Shown here piece after piece: positions 30,201 to 39,060 of a stretch of 64,000 nt of DNA. The DNA is from Monarcha castaneiventris obscurior (taxonomy: Eukaryota > Chordata > Aves > Passeriformes > Monarchidae). The translations under genes and the position numbers were made by a program. Under the pieces are notes generated by a model, which saw only the letters and a list, made by a program, of their open reading frames with translations, had not been told where the DNA came from and made no database searches. Each line of letters begins with the position of its first letter. Within the stretch, counting starts at the first letter, position 1. The DNA lies in assembly GCA_026261815.1 (NCBI GenBank), contig JAMPIT010000417.1, positions 3,877,501 through 3,941,500 of the forward strand. Reading direction: 5' to 3'.

Positions 30201-33200
30201 GAGACAGCTGCTGTCATCAATGGTTATTATCTAATTATGTGTCATGAAGCAGATCTGCACAGACACAGCCAAGCACTGTGCATAAATGAGGAGCTTGTAC
30301 TTCGTGAATGATAATCATCTTGCAAGTAAAATATTGCTAAAGCAATTTATCTTTCATTTCTGATAAACCCTCACACAGACTAATATTAGCTTTTCTATTC
30401 CGTGAGTCTTTTCACATCAAGCAGAGAAACGGCCAATATAAAAACTTGAAGAGCTTTATTCAAACATGACAATCCTATACGTGTCAGGCCTTAATGATAT
30501 GTTGAGTACAAGATAACAAAATCCTGAATATATCAAACTATATGTGGCAATGTATATGTAACTTCCCCATTGCAGGCAGCAAAAAAAACACCTCAATTTG
30601 CTTATACTTGATAACTATTAAATTCCACTTAAAATACAACATTCTGTACCTAATGCAAAAAAAAAAAGCCATTTGATGAAAAATAACTTTAGAAATTTAA
30701 AATCAAGAAATAATGATACAGTGCAAAAGAATAACAACACCTGCTTTGGAAACTGCATCATTTATTTATACAACATTAGCAGATATCTTTTTAATGCTAA
30801 CTGATCAGCTTTCACAACAAAGTAAGATCTTTTGGTAAGATATTAACTATAAGAACTCTAATTTAAAAAAAATAAATAAAATCAGTCATTTTCTTCAGTA
30901 AATTAGGTAAAGAGCTGATGGATCCTTCAAATGTACCAATACAGAGGTAATACACAGTAAGTTATGAAAAGGAATTAAGTAGATGCAAATGATAAACAGT
31001 AAATGTCACATAGCCTAAAGATATTGGGAAATACCCAGATTACATGTAGAAAATACACATAAAGGTATGTTTATAATGGGATTGTTGATTTAGTTCACTA
31101 ACCAGTTTTGCAAATTTAGTTCAGGACTTATAAAAACCCCAAAGAAGCCAAAACACACAGCTGCATAGCAAACGGTTATCTTTTGTAGAATTTTAAATTA
31201 CAAAAAGAAACAGAATTGGAAACCCAAGTAACATTTTATAGAGTGCACTTCACTCCTACATTTATATAAATACATACCACCTCTTACATTTACTCTAGAA
31301 AGGCGGGAGAGGGGAAGTTACCTGAGGGCAAGGTATTCAGACATAAGGCCCCTACTCCTGGTGAAAGCAAGTGGTCAGTTGCCACGGCTTCTGAGAAGCT
31401 TCTGGTACTCATTTGGGTAGTAAGGATATTCACAGCAAACCAATCTCCACCAGAGCCAGCTGGGATCACTGCAGGGAACGGGACACAGGGGACACACAAG
31501 GGATCAAGTTCAAAGGGAAAAAGGAGTGATACAATAATGTAAGAGAGTTTTAGCTGAAGATAACTGCAGTTACAACAGTTTGTTACACATCATGGCACTT
31601 CAGAATGCAAAAGGAAACAGACCTGTGTAAAACACTAGATTCCCATGAGAGTATCCCTTGCTGTCTAATGCTACAATACTGCAGCCCTGTTTAAATGAAC
31701 AGCTTAAGAAGAAAATTATAATCACGCAGAAAAGATCTCTATAATGTAGCCAAGTGGTTTAAGAGATACTCAGTTAGGACATTTGGAAGATGAGAAGGAA
31801 GATAGCCCAAAGATGCAGCATAAGAGGGTTTTATTTTATTTTTAAATGGGAGACAACTCTTCAGTTTTGTTTTGCCTAGCCTGAGATTTCTCAACCCACA
31901 TTATTTGTTCCTATTTACAGTGTCTCAACCTCAGCTATTCAAAATTCACACTAAAGAAACCTGACTCTAGAGATGCGGGGGAATGGGACTTCTGGATTTG
32001 TTTTTGTGGTTGGGGTGGTGCTACAAAGACTTGCACACGTTTGAAAGTCTGATTTTGCAGGCAATGAAATTTTAGTACAATAATCTCCTCAAAAAAAAAA
32101 TTTCTCTGCTAACTGTCCTCACTTCAAAGAGATGCCTCAGCTTAAATATAACTAATTCCTACACTTTTACCCTTTTGGGTGCAATAAAACCCAAACATTT
32201 GGACAGTGACCTTGGTAGGCAGTTTGTTGGGATATATGAACAGCATTTAAGAGATTGATCACTAATGTGAATTAGAGATACCTAGTTACAAATTATTATT
32301 TTTCTCAGGTCTCCAGACCCCCAGCAATGGAAGGAACTACAACTGTTCCAGACCTAGGCAACCACATAACTTTCAGACTCCTGGGTAGCTGGATCCAAGT
32401 GCGGCTTCCTTGGCAGTCAGAAGCAGCAAGTGTCTCTGAGGAGAAAAAAAAAGCTCTGGTATTCTCAAGCTACGTGGTAAAGACGCATGGCAGAGCTGCC
32501 ACGAAAGCTGCGCTGGGGACATTCTTCTTCCAGCAAGGCTCACACATCCATCTGGGGGAGGCTGCAAGAATTAAAAGGCACAGCCTAGCTGGAGCTCTTT
32601 CCTCTCCTGGTTTTTCTCATCAAAAAATCAGACAATGAAGATATCTGAACTGCGGTTAGCACCAGCTCCACAAAGTACAGGAGTTACTGGATTGAGAAAC
32701 CCGGGTTGTTGTGCAAGTGGCCAAACCCAAGATGCATTGAGTAACAAGATACTTGTTTGGAATTATTCTACTGATCTGCAAAAATCTGTGAAATAAACCA
32801 CTTCATGTAAGCCTTTATAATTCCATTAATGTCTCATCACAAATTACCTGATCTCCTTCATCCAATCTGCTTGTAGAAAAAAGAAAAAAATAAAACAAGA
32901 CACTTAGAAAAGCACCTCTCATTCTTCGAATTATTTAGTACAGACTTTTATTCTCCTTTGATATTAAAAAAACCCCTCAAAACACTAAGGCTTTGGCAGG
33001 AGAAATAACAAATTTTTAAAAAGTGTAACCATGGGCTAGTTTTGATTCTTACATACTCCATAGTCATTTGATCTTACGAGGCAATTTTGTTCCTCACGGG
33101 TTTTATTTAAATATTCTTTTTTCCAAGGGAATACTTCATGCTAGCGTGTCAGATACTTGAACACAGTGATCTTCAAGATCATTTTCATTGTGAAACTTAT

Positions 33201-36200
33201 TAGTAAAACTATTCTGAGAATTCTTTAAAGAAAATGATCACATACAACTAAAATGCTGCTGATTAATTCCTCTTGATTGCGCAAATGTATTAGTTTTTAT
33301 TATGTATGCACAAGAGTTGTCTGATTTCAACAAAGCTTCAACAGAACTTTAATTGTACAAATACGTCTGTAGAATTAGCATTTAGATTTATAACACATTT
33401 GCAAAAATAACATAAATCAAAAGAAGTCAAATTCTGTGAGTTTAATTCATTAACCCAAATGCTACTGAAAGCTTTAGAGATCTTCCTGAGATGTAACACA
33501 AGATTTAATATCAAATCTTAATAAATGTAACAATTAAGAATTTTACCAGGAAATACATTATTGCTTCTTTATCTCCAAAATATCTGTATAATTTCATAAA
33601 GCACCACAGCAATTTCAGTTTGGATTTTGGAAGATGTTTTGTTACAGAATCTTAAAATGCACTATGATGCATGAAGCTACTAACAAAAAACAGAAGAAAG
33701 TTAAACTTTTTAATTCTCTTGAAAAAAGCATTTATTGATTCCTTTATGCTCATCACAACATCACCCACACGTTCACATAGAAGAAATTGTTGGCATGAGG
33801 TCTCCACTTAAATACTAAAAGTATTGATTTTCAAACACAAGGGAATTTAAGAAATACAGGATTATAGTGAAACTTTGAATTGCTCTTTCTCCTCCTTCTT
33901 TTCTGCTGTCTCAAGCAGTTCTGCTTTACTACCTGTGGGTTTTTTTAGGCTTATTCTTTCATTAGGTGCAGCATTTAAGACGGACTTACAGCTAACGCTT
34001 TCTGCAAGCATTCAAATTCAATACAGACTCATTCAGAACAAGAGATTGTTATGTCTACGTTGTGTTTTGCAATTCTCTCACATAATACACAAGCCAATAA
34101 AAAAGTCAGTCACGTAGAATACACTCTGCAAAATTAGTACAAGCAAAGAGAGAAGCGGAAAAGTACACACTTTGTGTTCTCTGGCTGGCTAAAGGAATTG
34201 GCTAACTTTCACAAAACTAAAGTGACACAGAAGTGGAATACACAAAACTGAAAATAAAAAAAAACCTACTTATTTTGCTACCAGCAGAATTTTCAAAGTT
34301 CATTCAAACAATTTTGGTCATTTACTTACAGGAAGGAAACAGCCCATGCTAGCCAAACAAAGGTGTTACACTGCATTATTCTAAAAGAAGTCACCTCAGA
34401 TGTCTTGAGAAGGGAACCTTCCTAACCAATCAGGCACGTCTGACTGGCATAAAAGCAGGGCAAATATTTTGGTAGGAGACGTAGCAGTGAAGTTGTACCA
34501 GGTGTAGGATATCACTGTTTGTATCAGGACCAACTGATTCCTGATATCCATACAATTATATGCTATTCTTTGTACAACCATTCTTCATATGAGCTTTAGA
34601 ATGATTTCCCAGCTATGAGTTGTCACACAATTGTCACAAAACTCACTGCAATTTTCTTCTATTGAAATCTCAATATGTTCACATCTATTGATTCAGGTGA
34701 GCAAAAGCAAAGGCCTAAGTTCATGCAGAACATTAACTAATGACACAACTGAAAACAATTTCTGCCATATCAAACACTTTAAAACCTCTTCCTGTTTTCT
34801 TTGTGGAAAAATATCAAGTAAGATGCAAACAGTAACTTTTTAAGTTGAACTATGTCTTATCATTGATAAACTTAAGAGTTAATATCAATTAAGGTGAAGA
34901 CTGTCATATTCAGTGTGGCCATTTAACAGAGAGCCGAAGTTTATAAGCTTGCCTCATGCTTCTTATACATACCGTGATAAACAAAACTGTTTTTAAAGAA
35001 GGGCATGGATCATGCAGATACACAGAAGACTCAGACTGCTCATTAACTAGAAAAGGAATTTCAATGATACTAAAAGCCAAAACTAAAAAACACCTGAAAA
35101 CAACCTTATACAAGTCTATGTTAGTAATACCTGATCTGTCTGTACCTCCCATCCAATCAACCCAAGACTGCAACCCCTGCCATGGAGATGATGATCCCCT
35201 TCCAACCAGAGACAGTATTACAGTAACACCACAGTGAACTCATACAGGGCAATCCAGATTCCAACTGGGAATCTTTAACACCACTGTTTCATACACCAGT
35301 CCACAAAGTCTGAGAAAAAAGAAGGAATGCTGAAGGATATCTGCTATCATCATAGCAGAGCACTGAACAAAAAATCTTGTAATAAAAGGTGTTGTTCAGC
35401 AAGAAATCTCTCATCCACTGAAAATATGTAACAGCACAAATGAAGATTCAACACAAGTTTCAGTTCACTGGCAAAGATCTTCACAGTAAGTGCTCCCAAT
35501 ACTACAGGGAAGACTTCTCCCGGGGATGGTGTGTCTTTCCCACCTTTGTAAAGGATGACACCATTATCCAGACACTTGTTTCATTTTAGGGCACATTTAT
35601 TATGAAATAAAGACATCATCATTTGTATTCAGCAAAACCACACCTAACACATATGGAGCTGACAAAAATTCAAGCCTCCAAATGACAAACTCCTCTTCAG
35701 TTTAGGTGGTAGTTTAGTATCCTACACCAAGTACCACATCATCTGAATACAACAAAAACACACATATTTTGTTCCTACCCCTTCCCTGCTTCTCATTTTC
35801 TACCACAGCCTTGGGAAAAAACAATGCATGTTGAAGATAAAAGACATTTTTAAAAATTTTAAAAGACTGAAAAAGCAAAAAACTCATCACCACATCCTGA
35901 CACAAGACACAGCCCTGACACAAGCTGAATAAAATAAGCTTTATTACCTCCACTGCTCTTAAACTGTAACACAGCAATAAGAAAAACCCTTTACAAAGGT
36001 AAAAAGTAATTTAGATATCAAAACTGTTTCAAAATGCAGTTTGGGTCATCTTCCTGTTCTCAGACCTTAAAGACTCATACCTATGTAAAATTTTTGTTGT
36101 TTAACAGATGTAGAATGATGAGGCTCCTTCGCATCAGTGCCCATTATCAGCTCATGTAATAAAAGCACTGTGAACTGCTAAATGGAAACTGCACTGCTGA

Positions 36201-38599
36201 ATGACACAACGCTTTTATATTTGCAAGTACAGTAAGTATCTTGATAGTATAAAGAGCTGAAACTTGCTAACACACGATTAACAGATATTGCAGCAATCTT
36301 CATGGAAAACACTGACAAATCAAAGAAGATTGGGGGAGCTGGACAAGATGACCGCTAAAGATCCCTTCCAACCTCAACTGTTCCGTGATTTGTGGCAAAA
36401 AATCGAAGTAGTTCTCTGTAATTTAAGGTACAAGTTCATATCTTTGTTCAAACATAAAGGGAAATAAAATAATCAGAAATTAAAATAAGTCGAGGTAAGA
36501 GGGTAATTCGTTCAGTTATAGCTTTATTACTTACGAATTTCTTCCAATAAATTTTAATCCTGCCACTAATACCTGCTTTGCTGAAGATGACAAATAGGCA
36601 GCAGTTTCAAGAAACTATGAAAACTTCAGAAGAGGAACTAATGTAGTACGAGTAAAAAGTGAAAATGTCCTTTGGCACTCTCTCTATTACAGGAAATTCC
36701 TTATGTATTTGGCTCCTTAATCACATACTTACAAAACTTATTAGAGAAAATCCTGAAATAATGCTGGTTTAATTTTTGTTGAAAAATCAAGGTCCTGAAA
36801 TTTGAGCAGCTCGTCACTTGAATTCTGTTTTCCCGAGTAACCAACTTCTGCAACCACTGAAACACCTGTTCTGCAGGAAGTAAAGATATTATCTGAACAC
36901 GTAATGAAGAATACCCATAACAAGGGACTTAATAATACTGTCTATATTTTAGGTAGCAAACACACTCTTTGATTGTATGGATTACAAGCATAAAATTCAA
37001 CTTGCAAGCCTCAGACCACTAGATATATTCCATAAGCTTTCCAGAAGTGATAAAATGTGTCATAATCATCTGACAGAGCCTTGTTGAGTAAGCATTATCA
37101 CAACACACGAGAGCAATCACAAATTTACCAACATGACAAAGTAGTTAGTTCTAATCTCAGCTGTTCATTTGAAAAACTAGACAAAAACCAACTCATCTTA
37201 CTCATGTCTAGCTCCCAGACACATTTCAGGGTTAACCTGTAGCACAGACACTTAAGTTCACTTCTCTTTCCATAAAGCTTGCTATATACCACTACAGGAA
37301 ACAAGCTGCCAAATCCAGCTATGCCAAGCACACTGCTGATTAGAAAACTGACTCAAGCCTGCTGACATCTTCTCGTTGCATTTCCATTCACACGGTGCTC
37401 TGTCATTTTCATGCAAAGAAAAGGTTTCTTTATCAGTATTCCTTGCTACGTAACTCATGAGCAGGGCAGAGAAGAAAAATTATTCTACTACTGCTTCATA
37501 CATCACATTTAGCAGATAGCTATCAAATGATTTGGAATGAGAATTATGTTTTCCACGTGCATCAACAGATCAGTCAAATGACAATCTGTCACTTCATTTT
37601 GTTTTTCTCTATAAACACTTCTCAGAAATATCACACAAAAGTGAAATAAAACATTCTGAAAACAAATTTAAAAATTGAAGTATTTCAGGTTATATATTTT
37701 AAGTATAAAAGTAAGCTCTGAAGAATTAGCAACGCTGTGGTATTGCGACAGATCAAGTACCTAACAGGTTTCTGCCTCCCTTTACAAAATGGGAGAAACG
37801 TGATGTGGCTTTTTAAAACTGCATGAATCAGATTGTGTACTTTCTGCGATTTCTCCATCTTTCAAGCGCACGACACTGACAGCTAAGAAATTTACAGTAG
37901 GCTTGTTTGTTTTGTTTTAGGCCGCGAGGCACCTCAGACATGATTTCAGTCACCCAGAAAACCACGAACTTATTTTCATCCCTCTGCGCGCACCTTTTTG
38001 TTGCCCGGCCTCACGTGTGTCTCAGGAGCTCAGGATTCGCGAGCTGATCCGCAAGGACACAGGCCGAGCCGCCCCAGCCCCGGCCCGCCGGCGCACCGGG
38101 GCGGCTGCCGCTCGCCCCCGCCGCCCGGGAATCACGGGGCTCCGGGTCTCCCCCGCTTCTCTGCCCCCCGCACACCTCGGGCAGCGGGGGCGGGCCCCGT
38201 CTGCCGTGCGGGGAGGCGGCCGGAGCCCGCCGGTGACTCACTCGGTGACTGCCGCCTGCGCCAGGCACACCGAGCCCTCTCCCCGCCTGCGCCGCCGGGC
38301 ACCGAGCGAGCGAGCCGGGGGCCAGGGGCCAGCTCAGCGGCTGTGGCCGCCGGACAGCCCCACACGGGCACCCGGCCACCCCCTCTGCCTCTAAATCACT
38401 ACGAGGAGGCGGCTTCAGCTCCCCCTTCCGCGGGCAGAATGGACCCGGTGCCCCCGCCCAGCGCCCAGCCCGGGGGTCGCTCTCCGGGACAGGGACCCGC
38501 CGTCGCCCCCGCCCCGCACCCCCTCAACCTGCCCGGGGCACCGCGCCCCACTGACCTGGAGAGATGCTTCAGGATCTGCTTCTTGATTATCCCCGCCAT
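54..38599 (-). CDS. UHRF1BP1L: UHRF1BP1L (SHIP164/BLTP3B) lipid transfer protein, 15 exons, 3' end missing
   Basis: This is a chorein-type bridge-like lipid transfer protein. Known for the family: the human protein binds the Habc domain of syntaxin-6 and acts in endosome-to-Golgi traffic, moving glycerolipids along a hydrophobic groove. Seen: 15 minus-strand coding exons at 38599-38556, 21766-21604, 20517-20479, 17969-17878, 16389-16200, 13166-13026, 12501-12331, 11075-10895, 9538-9455, 7389-7207, 7105-6987, 5238-5097, 4360-4167, 2212-720 and 229-54. All boundaries are AG/GT and the phases join into one frame of 1,137 codons plus one base. The N-terminus [15 protein letters not shown] and the following residues agree with human UHRF1BP1L as I remember it; the human protein is about 1,464 aa. 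The missing C-terminal part, with its coiled coil, lies left of base 1. The ATG is in a CpG island and is the only start in frame with the chorein domain. The paralogue UHRF1BP1 is the alternative, but the residues and the ACTR6 neighbour favour UHRF1BP1L. Confidence 0.96.
560..660 (-). repeat. CR1 LINE 3' fragment
   Basis: On the minus strand this reads as a CR1 tail, with the GGTCCTTCCAACTC-like block followed by a version of the terminal TGATTCTGTGATT repeat (here AGAATCACGGAAC on +). It lies in the intron after UHRF1BP1L exon 14, in the same orientation as the gene. The old copy is only about 100 bp. Confidence 0.65.
720..2212 (-). CDS. UHRF1BP1L: UHRF1BP1L coding exon 14 (1,493 nt)
   Basis: The largest exon, residues 582-1079. 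It contains the well-conserved blocks [17 protein letters not shown] and [20 protein letters not shown], then a serine/acid patch near residue 795 (SESSSSDAD), then [21 protein letters not shown] long polar, poorly conserved segment rich in Ser, Asp and Glu follows, probably disordered and phosphorylated. The open frame continues past the donor AG|GTATAG to a stop at 668, but the family sequence leaves the frame at the donor, so the true exon end is 720. Confidence 0.95.
4167..4360 (-). CDS. UHRF1BP1L: UHRF1BP1L coding exon 13
   Basis: Residues 517-581. Contains [20 protein letters not shown] and [16 protein letters not shown]. Acceptor CTTTTAG, donor AAG|GTACAA. Confidence 0.95.
5071..5089. 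repeat. A19/T19 homopolymer
   Basis: Nineteen consecutive A on the plus strand, seven bases downstream (in transcript sense) of the exon 12 donor of UHRF1BP1L, so the pre-mRNA carries a U19 run next to the splice site. Confidence 0.97.
5097..5238 (-). CDS. UHRF1BP1L: UHRF1BP1L coding exon 12
   Basis: Residues 470-517, [20 protein letters not shown] through [15 protein letters not shown]. The donor A|GTAAGA is followed within a few bases by a run of 19 U in the transcript (5071-5089). Confidence 0.94.
6987..7105 (-). CDS. UHRF1BP1L: UHRF1BP1L coding exon 11
   Basis: Residues 430-469. A serine-rich linker ([17 protein letters not shown]) is followed by [17 protein letters not shown], the start of another beta-rich block. 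Acceptor TCCTACAG, donor CAG|GTACAT. Confidence 0.94.
7207..7389 (-). CDS. UHRF1BP1L: UHRF1BP1L coding exon 10
   Basis: Residues 369-430, starting [20 protein letters not shown] and ending in a proline/serine stretch ([16 protein letters not shown]) that looks like a linker. Donor G|GTATTT. Confidence 0.94.
7955..7996. repeat. Perfect 18-bp inverted repeat, 6-nt loop
   Basis: The left arm 7955-7972 (CTGTTTTCAAATCCAACA) is the exact reverse complement of 7979-7996; the loop is TGTTTC. It lies in UHRF1BP1L intron 9 and would fold in the pre-mRNA. The stem is too short for an ordinary microRNA precursor. Confidence 0.95.
9455..9538 (-). CDS. UHRF1BP1L: UHRF1BP1L coding exon 9
   Basis: Residues 341-369: [20 protein letters not shown] then YYPFHKAG. 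Acceptor TTTTACAG, donor G|GTATGA. Confidence 0.94.
10404..10429. repeat. Perfect 10-bp inverted repeat, 6-nt loop
   Basis: ATGTGGTGCA at 10404-10413 pairs with TGCACCACAT at 10420-10429 around GATCGT. Located in UHRF1BP1L intron 8. Confidence 0.9.
10895..11075 (-). CDS. UHRF1BP1L: UHRF1BP1L coding exon 8
   Basis: Residues 281-341. A flexible [10 protein letters not shown] start leads into the conserved block [20 protein letters not shown] and then [11 protein letters not shown]. Acceptor TTTTTTCAG, donor G|GTAAGT. Confidence 0.95.
12331..12501 (-). CDS. UHRF1BP1L: UHRF1BP1L coding exon 7
   Basis: Residues 224-280, starting [20 protein letters not shown] and ending with the polar segment [14 protein letters not shown]. 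Acceptor TTTTACAG, donor CAG|GTATGA. Confidence 0.95.
13026..13166 (-). CDS. UHRF1BP1L: UHRF1BP1L coding exon 6
   Basis: Residues 177-223, [20 protein letters not shown] through [16 protein letters not shown]. Phase 0 at both ends; donor AGG|GTAAAT. Confidence 0.95.
13868..14605 (+). repeat. CR1 LINE, 3' end with terminal repeats
   Basis: About 740 bp in UHRF1BP1L intron 5, antisense to the gene. It shows the usual order of CR1 landmarks: a CCTCAGTAAGTTCACAGACA-type block, GGGCTGCCCAGGGAAGTGGT, GGAGGTCTTTTCCAGCCTTA, and a tail of GATTCCATGATTCTCTGATT. Short open frames inside it are broken remains. It also carries a private 22-bp tandem duplication at 13982-14025. Confidence 0.85.
13982..14025. 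repeat. 22-bp tandem duplication inside CR1
   Basis: Two adjacent copies (13982-14003 and 14004-14025) beginning AATTTTATGATGTTCAACA. They differ at one position (ACGG versus AAGG). Confidence 0.85.
16200..16389 (-). CDS. UHRF1BP1L: UHRF1BP1L coding exon 5
   Basis: Residues 113-176, opening [20 protein letters not shown] and ending [11 protein letters not shown]. Alternating hydrophobic residues fit a beta-groove (RBG) segment. Acceptor TTTTTAG, donor GAG|GTAAAT. Confidence 0.95.
17878..17969 (-). CDS. UHRF1BP1L: UHRF1BP1L coding exon 4
   Basis: Residues 83-113: [20 protein letters not shown] followed by [10 protein letters not shown]. Acceptor TTTTTCAAG, donor AG|GTCAGT. It ends with two bases of a serine codon completed by exon 5. 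Confidence 0.94.
20479..20517 (-). CDS. UHRF1BP1L: UHRF1BP1L coding exon 3 (39 nt)
   Basis: A 13-codon exon, [13 protein letters not shown], in phase 0 at both ends. Acceptor TTGCAG, donor GTGAGT. It is too short to find by ORF length and was located from the family sequence. Because it is phase 0-0, skipping it would leave the frame intact. Confidence 0.93.
21604..21766 (-). CDS. UHRF1BP1L: UHRF1BP1L coding exon 2
   Basis: Residues 15-69, from [19 protein letters not shown] to VFCNKASIR. This is the core of the N-terminal chorein domain, including the conserved stretch ending [10 protein letters not shown]. Acceptor TTTTTAG|G, donor AGG|GTGAGT. Confidence 0.95.
25136..25172. repeat. Four closely spaced TCATGA palindromes
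   Basis: AATCATGATG, TCATGATGTG, TCATGATTTT and TCATGATTA follow each other with 10-bp-scale spacing. Intron 1 of UHRF1BP1L; function unknown. Confidence 0.75.
36328..36395 (+). repeat. CR1 LINE 3' tail fragment
   Basis: Contains the CR1 tail blocks GGGGGAGCTGGACAAGATGA, AGATCCCTTCCAACCTCAAC and TGTTCCGTGATTTGT. Only about 70 bp, in UHRF1BP1L intron 1. Confidence 0.7.
38556..38599 (-). CDS. UHRF1BP1L: UHRF1BP1L coding exon 1
   Basis: Codes for residues 1-14 and two bases of codon 15 ([15 protein letters not shown]), the amphipathic start of the chorein domain. The donor reads AG|GTCAGT. Reading on past the donor gives a GC-rich run ending at a stop at 38399, which is intron. Confidence 0.95.
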
Positions 38600-38722
38600 G
38601 GTGTCTGCCTGCTCGCGCCCCTCACGACGACCAGCCGGGACCCGGAACGCGCCTCATCCCTGCGCCCGCCCCTGCCCGAGGTGGGGAGAGCGCTGGGAGC
38701 GGAGCCGCTACCCCACTTGCGC

Positions 38723-38743
38723 TCACTCGACGCCCGGCGCCAT
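38723..38743 (-). promoter_or_regulatory. Six-codon upstream ORF
   Basis: ATGGCGCCGGGCGTCGAGTGA on the minus strand (MAPGVE-stop), 124 bases upstream of the main ATG and out of frame with it. If transcription starts above 38743 it could dampen translation of UHRF1BP1L. Its ATG is the one inside the YY1-like site. Confidence 0.55.
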
Positions 38744-38748
38744 CTTGG
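38735..38748 (-). promoter_or_regulatory. YY1-like site
   Basis: The minus strand reads CCAAGATGGCGCCG, close to the YY1 core AAnATGGCG. YY1 sites of this orientation commonly sit just downstream of start sites of housekeeping genes, which would place the start near 38.75 kb. Motif match only. Confidence 0.5.
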
Positions 38749-38860
38749 CCGCAGCATCGCCTGGTGACGGGGGCGAGACGGGGCGGGACGGGCCGGGGGC
38801 CCCCGCCCCGCGCGGAGAGCGGCGGCCCCGGGCGGGCACAGCGGGGCAGGGGAAGCGGCA

Positions 38861-38935
38861 AGGGATAGGGACAGGGACAGGGACAGGGACAGAGACAGGA
38901 GCAGGGGCAGGGGCAGGGGCAGGGGCATGGGCAGC
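38861..38935. repeat. GGGACA/GGGGCA hexamer repeat, G4-prone
   Basis: Five GGG tracts at 38862, 38868, 38874, 38880 and 38886 are separated by three-base loops, followed by a GGGGCA series to about 38930. This meets the usual G-quadruplex pattern on the plus strand. It lies about 120-190 bases upstream of the uORF, near the inferred start of UHRF1BP1L. Confidence 0.9.
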
Positions 38936-39060
38936 GGCGCGGGCAGCGGCGCCTCCGCCCTTCGCTTGCTCGCAGAGCCCCTGCCCGCCTGATCAGCGTC
39001 TTCGTCCCCATTCAGCGCCCGAAGTCTCTGCCCGTCTGAGCCCCACCGCCCGCCCACCCT

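Larger units (their letters stand above)
21767..38555 (-). other. UHRF1BP1L intron 1, ~16.8 kb
   Basis: AT-rich intronic DNA bounded by donor GTCAGT and acceptor TTTTTAG. I see no conserved exon, RNA gene or intact mobile element in it. It holds one short CR1 tail (36328-36395), a cluster of TCATGA palindromes (25136-25172), somewhat GC-richer unassigned patches near 22.6-23.0 kb, 29.0-29.7 kb and 32.3-32.6 kb, and the downstream part of the CpG island from about 37.9 kb. Confidence 0.85.
37920..39060 (-). promoter_or_regulatory. CpG-island promoter of UHRF1BP1L
   Basis: About 1.1 kb of GC- and CpG-rich DNA surrounding coding exon 1, sharply distinct from the AT-rich flanks. There is no clear TATA box, as expected for a broad housekeeping promoter. 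The transcription start is not visible directly, but should lie between the ATG at 38599 and about 38.9 kb. Long open frames on both strands here reflect GC-rich sequence lacking stop codons. Confidence 0.85.
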
